A stretch of DNA of 8,462 bases from Terriglobia bacterium (GTDB lineage Bacteria > Acidobacteriota > Terriglobia > UBA7540): contig JALHUF010000069.1 of the NCBI GenBank assembly GCA_022866195.1, forward strand, positions 1 to 8,462, given 5' to 3'. The notes below the pieces were generated by a model, which searched no databases, was not told the DNA's origin, and saw only the letters and a list, made by a program, of their open reading frames with translations. Below, piece by piece: positions 4,354 to 8,462 of this stretch (positions are counted from its first letter, which is position 1; every line of letters begins with the position of its first letter). A program made the translations under genes and the position numbers.

Positions 4354-6003
4354 TTACTTCGGGCCGGGCGGGGTCGTTGTGTCGACCGGCGCGGTCGAGA
4401 GGATGCGCACCTTCGACTTGAACTGCTTGTAATCGGTGTAGCGGATCGTCTGCTTGACGTGTATGGCGCCGGAAGAAAAATAGAGCGTGTCATCCGCCAT
4501 GGTGTAAGTCGGGAACCAGTACTTGCCGTCGATTTGCTCGCGGTAGGTAGTGAAACGCGGGAAGAGGTTCTCACCCTTCTTCGTTTTCGTCTCCGGAACG
4601 CTCTTCCCTTCCGATTTCACGATTTGCAGGTCGCGGTCGTCCACCCAGACGGTCCCCTGAAAATAGAGCCGGCCTTTCAGGATTTCCTTGGGGCGGATGG
4701 AGAAAACATAGGCCGTGATCTCATCCACTCTGACGTGACCCAGATACTTGACGTCGTATTCCAGCAGTTCGTCGGTGGTCAGCACAAAGGGCTGGATATT
4801 GCGCATGGCATCCAGGTCTTCCTTGGTTACCAGCAGCCCTTTCAAGGTGTCGGGCGGCGCGTAGGTGACGCGCTCGATCCGCTTGCCGCTGTCGTCATAG
4901 ATGATGTCCCATTCCTGCTGGAAGGTGCCCACGACATTGGCGTCCGGATCCAGCTCATTGAGCTTGTTGATCTGATGGTAAGTGTAATTGTTGCGGGCTT
5001 CCTTGAAGAGTTTCTCCTTGGCCGCGAACTCCTGGATGATGTTCTGGACCTGGTCCGAGCTGGGGTCAGTCAACTTGGGGGCGCGGGCCGATCCGGTCGG
5101 GGCTGCGGGGACAGGTGTTGTCTCACCCGAGGCCGCGAGCGGCGCCGCGGCCTCGCGCGGCCGCGGGGCGCCCCCGCCGATGGAGGTGTTGAGCAACATC
5201 AGGATCTCCGGTTCAAGATAGGAAGAGAGGCCTTGACCGTCCGGCACGCCGACACGTGTGAAATAAACGCGGCCATCCCGTCCGATCAGAACGCTCGTAG
5301 GCACGCCGGAGATTCCGCCGTAGTTCTTCCGGACTTTCCAATCAGCCATGGCGACCGGGTAGTTCACATGCTGCATCTGGAAGTACTGGCGCACGGCTCC
5401 CGGACCTTCGTCCACCGATAGGCCGATGACCCGCAAGCCTTGGGCACGATACTTGTCTTGGAGTTCGACCAGCCGCGGAATGGCCGCTCGGCAGCGCGGG
5501 CACCAGGAGGCCCAGAAATTGACCACCACAACCTGCCCCTTGTAGTCCGCCAGGCTCACTCTCTGCCCGGATAGGTCAACTAAGGAGAACGAAGGAGCAA
5601 GAGGGTACTGGTCGCCGGCTGGGCCCCCGGATGCTGTTGCCTGCGGGCCGGCAGGCGCGGCCGCCGGAGCCGGAGAGGTCGCGGCCTGTCCCTGATTGGT
5701 TGCGGGCGGAGAAGGTGGAGTAGTCGCGGTTCCCGGTTGGACTCTCGCGCCCGCCTTCTGCAGCGCTTCAATGACGATATCATCCGCGCCGGCGTCGTGG
5801 AACTTCTTGGCGAGGTCCGGATTCATCCGGAAGTCGATGCCGCGCTGCTCGATCAGTGCCAGCATCTTTTCCGTCGTCGCCCCCCCAAGGAGGAGCAGTA
5901 AGACGTCGTCCTGGCTCAGGGATCTGTCAGCAGCCCGCACCCCACCCGCCATCAGGCAGGCAAGAATCAGTACTGCAACTTTTCCGATTGCCTTTTTCGC
6001 CAC
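4354..6003 (-). CDS. Exported three-domain protein: helical N-domain, TlpA-like thioredoxin, LolA-like C-domain
   Basis: 549 residues, predicted periplasmic or envelope-attached. Residues 1-25 are a signal peptide (AKKAIGKV, then VLILACLMAGGVRA, cleavage near RAA). Residues 28-87 form a small helical domain (SQDDVLLLLLGGATTEKMLAL, then AGADDIVIEALQKAG). A Pro/Ala/Gly/Thr linker runs to about 130. Residues 133-270 are a TlpA/AhpC-type thioredoxin fold: WASWCPRC puts the redox pair at C168/C171, and GVPT supplies the cis-Pro at P235. A second linker covers 275-315. Residues 317-535 form a beta-rich domain (YAPPDTL, then LEYDVKYLG, YFQGTVWVDDRDLQIVKSEG, EQIDGKYWFPTYTMADD) resembling the outer-membrane lipoprotein-sorting (LolA-like) fold I associate with acidobacterial secreted proteins. 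It probably does thiol-disulfide chemistry on envelope proteins, with the C-domain holding a lipid or lipoprotein. Start: GTG at 6003 with AAGGAG 10 nt upstream. The last domain assignment is the least certain. Confidence 0.85.
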   Translation of the reverse strand: MAKKAIGKVAVLILACLMAGGVRAADRSLSQDDVLLLLLGGATTEKMLALIEQRGIDFRMNPDLAKKFHDAGADDIVIEALQKAGARVQPGTATTPPSPPATNQGQAATSPAPAAAPAGPQATASGGPAGDQYPLAPSFSLVDLSGQRVSLADYKGQVVVVNFWASWCPRCRAAIPRLVELQDKYRAQGLRVIGLSVDEGPGAVRQYFQMQHVNYPVAMADWKVRKNYGGISGVPTSVLIGRDGRVYFTRVGVPDGQGLSSYLEPEILMLLNTSIGGGAPRPREAAAPLAASGETTPVPAAPTGSARAPKLTDPSSDQVQNIIQEFAAKEKLFKEARNNYTYHQINKLNELDPDANVVGTFQQEWDIIYDDSGKRIERVTYAPPDTLKGLLVTKEDLDAMRNIQPFVLTTDELLEYDVKYLGHVRVDEITAYVFSIRPKEILKGRLYFQGTVWVDDRDLQIVKSEGKSVPETKTKKGENLFPRFTTYREQIDGKYWFPTYTMADDTLYFSSGAIHVKQTIRYTDYKQFKSKVRILSTAPVDTTTPPGPK

Positions 6004-6065
6004 AGTTCGTTCACTCCTTGCTGATGTCGCACGATCCGGCCCACGCTATCCAGGCCAGAAGCCCT

Positions 6066-6093
6066 ATTCAAATAGAGTCTATCACGCTGTCAG
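6066..6093 (-). promoter_or_regulatory. Possible promoter of the thioredoxin fusion gene
   Basis: On the minus strand CTGACA (6088-6093, 5/6) is followed by a 16-bp spacer and TTGAAT (6066-6071, 4/6). This gives a leader of about 56 nt that includes the AAGGAG site. A small inverted repeat, CTATT-CA-AATAG, overlaps the -10 box. The rest of 6004-6258 holds no gene I can support. Confidence 0.35.
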
Positions 6094-6200
6094 AAGTTGC
6101 ATCTTGGGAACCGAGGCGCTAGGCGGCTTGAGAACTGGCCAAGCGGCAAGCGGGAAACCGCACCCAGCCGTCCGTTCAAAAATGCAAGTAGGGGTGACGA

Positions 6201-6240
6201 GTCTCTCCCGCTCGCTATGGCCGGAGAGGGGGAGCGAGAC
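6201..6240 (-). terminator. Imperfect hairpin after the small basic-protein gene
   Basis: GTCTCTCCC (6201-6209) can pair with GGGGA and GAGAC within 6228-6240, with a 2-nt bulge. An alternative stem is CGCTC (6209-6213) with GAGCG (6232-6236). It begins 18 nt past the stop of the minus-strand ORF at 6259, where a 3'-end structure would be expected. The nearest T run (TTTTT, minus strand) is about 20 nt further on, so classical intrinsic termination is doubtful. Confidence 0.3.
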
Positions 6241-6258
6241 GAAAGCGGGTTGGTCCTC

Positions 6259-6402
6259 CTAGCGTGCTCGCCGCCGGTTCTTCAGCCGCATCTGGCGAAG
6301 CTTGCGGCGGCTGCGCTTGGGCTTGGAAATGGCGAACGTGGTACTGCCCACGCGGCGCACTTTCCATTCTTCCACTGGGGCAGCCTTGGGTTCCGTTACC
6401 AT
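6259..6402 (-). CDS. Small highly basic protein, 47 residues
   Basis: Not recognised as a named family. The ATG at 6400-6402 follows ACGGAGGATAG, so GGAGG lies 4 nt upstream; the stop is TAG at 6259. The N-terminal half (MVTEPKAAPVEEWKVRRVG) is acidic to mixed and contains one Trp. STTFAISKPK follows, and then an Arg/Lys tail: 13 of the last 21 residues are basic, including KRSRRKLRQMRLKNRRR. There is no signal peptide or membrane segment. The tail suggests RNA, ribosome or DNA binding, but that rests on charge alone. It is the last ORF of a tight minus-strand cluster with the 116-residue secreted protein, and its start codon abuts the stop of the 30-codon ORF before it. A chance ORF is unlikely given the ribosome binding site and the ordered composition. 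Confidence 0.6.
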   Translation of the reverse strand: MVTEPKAAPVEEWKVRRVGSTTFAISKPKRSRRKLRQMRLKNRRRAR

Positions 6403-6495
6403 CTATCCTCCGTAGATTGGCCCGCCGGGGCGGGCTGGCTCGTGCGCTCTACCCCACTCCACTGTATCGAGCTTTTCATCGGGGTAGACTTCCAC
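6403..6495 (-). CDS. Possible 30-residue ORF between the OB-fold-like protein and the basic protein
   Basis: GTG at 6493-6495 has GGAG 6 nt upstream and opens 13 bp after the stop of the 116-residue gene. The frame ends in TAG at 6403-6405, directly joined to the ATG of the next ORF (TAG then ATG). The ribosome binding site of that ORF encodes the last codons (Tyr-Gly-Gly), an arrangement seen in translational coupling. The peptide (MEVYPDEKLDTVEWG, then RAHEPARPGGPIYGG) is acidic, then Pro/Gly-rich, and matches nothing I know. Two inverted repeats overlap the region: TCTACCCC (6448-6455) with GGGGTAGA (6481-6488), and GCCCGCC/GGCGGGC (6420-6435). An RNA structure could therefore be the real feature here instead of a peptide. 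Confidence 0.33.
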   Translation of the reverse strand: MEVYPDEKLDTVEWGRAHEPARPGGPIYGG

Positions 6496-6508
6496 TTGCC
6501 GCTCCGGC

Positions 6509-6859
6509 CTACTGACTGACCTCGATGCTCTGGGCCACGTTGCCCGAACGGAGAGGAAGGAACTTGACGGTGGCCGACTTGTTGGTCTGCGCGGCTAACT
6601 CGGAAAACTTGGCCTTGTTGCCGGCAACCTTGATCCGCGTGCCCCCGGTCACCTTGAAGTTGTATGAAATGCCGCCCGAACCCGTGAGAACCACCAGCTT
6701 CTTTTCCGCCACGACCATCGAGATCGTTCCGGAAATAGTCTCCGCCTTCACGGCAGGCGCGGCTTTTTCGGCGGGGGCGGCCTCCTGAGCCACGGCCAAG
6801 GTCGCTCCGAAGAAAGCCAGGACAAAGACGGCCAGAACCGTCAACAGCGCCTTTTTCAT
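6509..6859 (-). CDS. Small secreted OB-fold-like (DUF5666-like) protein
   Basis: 116 residues, exported. Residues 1-24 are a clear signal peptide (MKKALLTVLAVFVLAFFGAT, cleavage after AVA). An Ala/Pro/Glu/Lys linker follows to about residue 40. Residues 41-116 are beta-rich and read as a five-strand barrel: TISGTISMVVAEKKLVVLTG, YNFKVTGGTRIKVAG, a helix FSELAAQ, then SATVKFLPLRSGNVAQSIEV. The pattern of a G-T-I strand, a T-x-I strand and a closing V-A-x-S-I-E-V resembles small OB-fold domains such as DUF5666; I cannot confirm the family. Function unknown. Start: ATG at 6859 with GAGGTG 6-7 nt upstream. It is the first gene of a minus-strand cluster with the ORFs at 6403-6495 and 6259-6402, and divergent from the gene at 7033. 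Confidence 0.8.
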   Translation of the reverse strand: MKKALLTVLAVFVLAFFGATLAVAQEAAPAEKAAPAVKAETISGTISMVVAEKKLVVLTGSGGISYNFKVTGGTRIKVAGNKAKFSELAAQTNKSATVKFLPLRSGNVAQSIEVSQ

Positions 6860-6905
6860 CGCAGGTCACCTCGCTTTGCGCAAACAATGGAGAATTCAGC
6901 GCTCC

Positions 6906-6935
6906 ATCATAATACTACTGGTGGAAATTTGCCAT
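6906..6935 (-). promoter_or_regulatory. Possible promoter of the 6859-6259 cluster
   Basis: On the minus strand ATGGCA (6930-6935, 4/6) is followed by an 18-bp spacer and TATGAT (6906-6911, 5/6). An overlapping TATTAT (6909-6914) is an alternative -10 box. The resulting leader would be about 40 nt. No comparable promoter is clear for the divergent gene at 7033. Confidence 0.33.
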
Positions 6936-7032
6936 CTCCTGGAGGCCTATGACTGGTCCCGGTCCTCCCAGATTGATTGCCCCCCCCTGGAATGCGGTAG
7001 GCTTGAAGCCAGAGTACCGCAGGGGGTGATGT

Positions 7033-7224
7033 ATGCACCTTGAAGTGTCGTCCCCGGAATGTTTTCTGCTGTTGGAAATACTCCAAGCTTACCGAACCGA
7101 CCTGACTGCTGAAATCCTCCGAACCGACAGCGTGACCTACAGGAAGGAGCTTAAGGAGGAGGCAATTGTCGATCGCATTCTCGGCAGGCTTCACGATCTG
7201 AAACCCTCTGAGGCTGCGGCCTGA
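7033..7224 (+). CDS. Small helical protein of unknown function, 63 residues
   Basis: Cytosolic by appearance, with no signal peptide or membrane segment. The ATG at 7033 follows GCAGGGGGTGATGT, a good ribosome binding site. The protein reads as two amphipathic helices: SPECFLLLEILQAYRTDLTAEILRT (about 7-31), then YRKELKEEAIVDRILGRLHDLK (about 36-57), with an Ala-rich end. The layout V-S-x-x-E-x-x-L-L-L-E-I-L then L-x-x-E-I-x-x-T-D and Y-R-x-E-L-K resembles short uncharacterised proteins I recall from acidobacteria and deltaproteobacteria, but no function is known to me. It is followed after 37 bp by a strong hairpin, so it is probably a single-gene transcript. The overlapping antisense frame at 6907-7194 is taken as a shadow. 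Confidence 0.7.
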   Translation: MHLEVSSPECFLLLEILQAYRTDLTAEILRTDSVTYRKELKEEAIVDRILGRLHDLKPSEAAA

Positions 7225-7261
7225 CCCCGCGCGGAAACGGCGGACAAGTCCCCAGAAGAGT

Positions 7262-7281
7262 GGCCGCCCTGATGGGCGGCC
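7262..7281 (+). terminator. Hairpin terminator of the small helical protein gene
   Basis: GGCCGCCC and GGGCGGCC form a perfect 8-bp stem with a TGAT loop, followed by CGCGTTTGG. The T run is only three bases, so termination may be weak or need help. The stem is symmetric, but only the plus strand has a gene ending nearby. Confidence 0.5.
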
Positions 7282-7404
7282 GCGTTTGGCCTACACTCAC
7301 AGCCTGGAGCGGACACACCCCATACCAGCGCCCCTCTTTTTTGATGCAGTTCCGGGGCCCCTCGTTTCAGCCGCCGGCGTTGTGCGTCATCCCCCTGATT
7401 TCTC

Positions 7405-7413
7405 TGCTATCAT
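7405..7413 (+). promoter_or_regulatory. Extended -10 promoter of the SMP-30-family gene
   Basis: TGC followed by TATCAT (5/6) gives an extended -10 element, with transcription expected to begin near 7420 and a leader of about 60 nt. No good -35 hexamer lies 16-18 bp upstream, which is tolerated for extended -10 promoters. The leader ends in TGAGGAGGT, an almost full-length Shine-Dalgarno, 4 nt before the ATG at 7480. Confidence 0.4.
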
Positions 7414-7479
7414 GGGCAGGCCTCTGGAGGCGTACACGCTGCTTCGGGGATCCATCCGACCTCATTTGAGGAGGTACAC

Positions 7480-8448
7480 ATGACTCGCCTGCGGATCGTC
7501 AACCTGCTACTGGGTCTGATGCTGGTCGGGGCGCTCGCGCAGCGCCCACCCGCTGCCTTTGGGCAGCAATTGGAGGCGGCCTCGCCAGCGTTTTGGAAGT
7601 TAATCGACAAGGACGCCCGCCTGGAAAAAGTCGCCGACGGCTTCCAGTTCACTGAAGGGCCGGTGTGGAATCCCGCCGGGTTTCTGCTCTTCAGCGACAT
7701 CCCCGCCAACCAGATCGTGAAGTTCGTGCCCGGCGCCGCACCCACGGCTTTCAGGACGCCCAGCGGAAACTCCAATGGGTTGACCTACGACCGCGCCGGC
7801 CGGTTACTCGCCTGCGAGCACAGCAACCGCCGCGTCACCCGCCAGGAAGCCGACGGCTCGCTCACGGTTCTTGCCTCGAGCTACGACGGGAAAAAGCTTA
7901 ACAGCCCTAACGATATCGTCGTGCGCTCGGACGGCACAATCTACTTCACCGATCCGCCCTACGGCATCCGGGAGGAGCAAAAGGAACTTCCCTTCCAGGG
8001 CGTCTACAAAATCTCCCCCGAGGGGAAGCTCACCTTGCTGGCCCAGGACTTCGACCGCCCCAACGGCATTGCGCTCTCGCCCGACGAGAAGACGCTCTAT
8101 GTCGAGGACTCGGCCCGGCTGCACGTTCGCGCTTTTGCCGTTGCACCGGACGGCAGCATCTCGCATGGCCGCATCCTGGCGGAGCTCAAATCGGCCCGGC
8201 AGGGCGTACCCGACGGCATGAAAGTGGATCGCAAGAGGAATCTCTACGTTACGGGTCCAGGCGGCGTGTGGGTGTTCGATAAACGAGGAAAGCATCTGGG
8301 GACGATACTCATGGCGGAGCTGCCCGCCAATTGCGGTTGGGGGGATGCAGATTATCGGACCCTGTATTTAACGGCACGCACCGGACTTTACAGGATTCGG
8401 CTGAAAATCCCGGGATTCATCACTTATCCGACGACGATGGGACGATAG
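7480..8448 (+). CDS. Exported SMP-30/gluconolactonase/LRE-family protein
   Basis: 322 residues: a six-bladed beta-propeller of the SMP-30/gluconolactonase family, which use a divalent metal to hydrolyse sugar lactones or related esters. Residues 1-29 form a signal peptide (LRIVNLLLGLMLVGALA, cleavage near AAFG-QQ), so it acts in the periplasm or outside. The expected metal ligands are present: E59 (FTEGPVW), N144 (SPNDIVV), N195 (DRPNGIALSPD) and D245 (GVPDGMKVD). Other family marks are NSNGLTYD (97-104), IYFTDPPYG (154-162) and a C-terminal LYLTARTGLYRI. The length suits the exported members. Start: ATG at 7480 with TGAGGAGGT just upstream. It stands alone after the 7262-7281 terminator. The true substrate cannot be read from the sequence; many relatives annotated as gluconolactonase are untested. 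Confidence 0.92.
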   Translation: MTRLRIVNLLLGLMLVGALAQRPPAAFGQQLEAASPAFWKLIDKDARLEKVADGFQFTEGPVWNPAGFLLFSDIPANQIVKFVPGAAPTAFRTPSGNSNGLTYDRAGRLLACEHSNRRVTRQEADGSLTVLASSYDGKKLNSPNDIVVRSDGTIYFTDPPYGIREEQKELPFQGVYKISPEGKLTLLAQDFDRPNGIALSPDEKTLYVEDSARLHVRAFAVAPDGSISHGRILAELKSARQGVPDGMKVDRKRNLYVTGPGGVWVFDKRGKHLGTILMAELPANCGWGDADYRTLYLTARTGLYRIRLKIPGFITYPTTMGR

Positions 8449-8462
8449 TCTTCCCCGCCACG

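Noticed and set aside
4048..5421. 457-codon open frame on the plus strand antisense to the thioredoxin fusion gene
   Set aside because: It lies opposite well-supported trmJ and thioredoxin coding sequence. The protein has no recognisable domain and is Arg/Gly/Asp-rich, as expected for an antisense shadow in GC-rich DNA.
6396..6887. 163-codon minus-strand frame overlapping the 116-residue secreted protein
   Set aside because: It is Gly/Arg/Gln-rich shadow translation. The overlapping frame has a textbook signal peptide and ribosome binding site.
7337..7342. Run of six T that could end an intrinsic terminator
   Set aside because: No stable GC stem directly precedes it; the nearest good hairpin (7262-7281) is 55 bp upstream.

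Overview
The window looks like chromosomal DNA from a GC-rich Gram-negative-type bacterium, most plausibly an uncultured soil or subsurface member of the Acidobacteriota. The basis is the set of secreted proteins with Ala/Pro-rich linkers, a C-terminal beta domain of a type I associate with acidobacterial secreted proteins, and abundant degenerate 7-bp repeats between genes. This is inference; there is no rRNA or other marker gene. I see no tRNA, rRNA, CRISPR array, transposase, integrase or phage gene.

Layout: (1) 1-678 (-) is the signal peptide and pro-region of a subtilisin-like (S8) secreted protein that runs off the left edge. It has a good promoter at 747-775 and a strong ribosome binding site. 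A doubtful 86-codon ORF lies upstream. (2) About 983-1284 has no gene. It holds a G-rich array with 7-bp periodicity. (3) 1285-2298 (-) is a radical SAM enzyme with an extra C-terminal cysteine set. (4) 2362-2940 has no gene. It holds the radical SAM promoter, two perfect palindromes, a second heptamer array and a GC-rich structured element. (5) 2941-3303 (+) is a cysteine-rich DUF3795-type protein whose arginine codon use differs from its neighbours. (6) 3445-4218 (-) is the tRNA 2'-O-methyltransferase trmJ, convergent with the previous gene. A long heptamer array lies between them and runs into the trmJ 3' end. (7) 4354-6003 (-) is a three-part exported protein: a small helical N-terminal domain, a TlpA-like thioredoxin, and a LolA-like C-terminal domain. 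(8) 6259-6859 (-) is a compact cluster: a secreted OB-fold-like protein, a possible 30-residue ORF, and a 47-residue very basic protein. (9) 7033-7224 (+) is a small helical protein followed by a hairpin terminator. (10) 7480-8448 (+) is an exported SMP-30/gluconolactonase-family protein.

The genes do not form one pathway. Housekeeping (trmJ) is mixed with envelope or periplasmic functions (S8 protein, thioredoxin fusion, OB-fold protein, lactonase). No complete defence or mobile system is visible. The most distinctive signals are the phase-coherent heptanucleotide arrays, one of which supplies the trmJ stop codon and last 14 residues, the thioredoxin domain fusion, and the overlooked small genes at 6259-6495.
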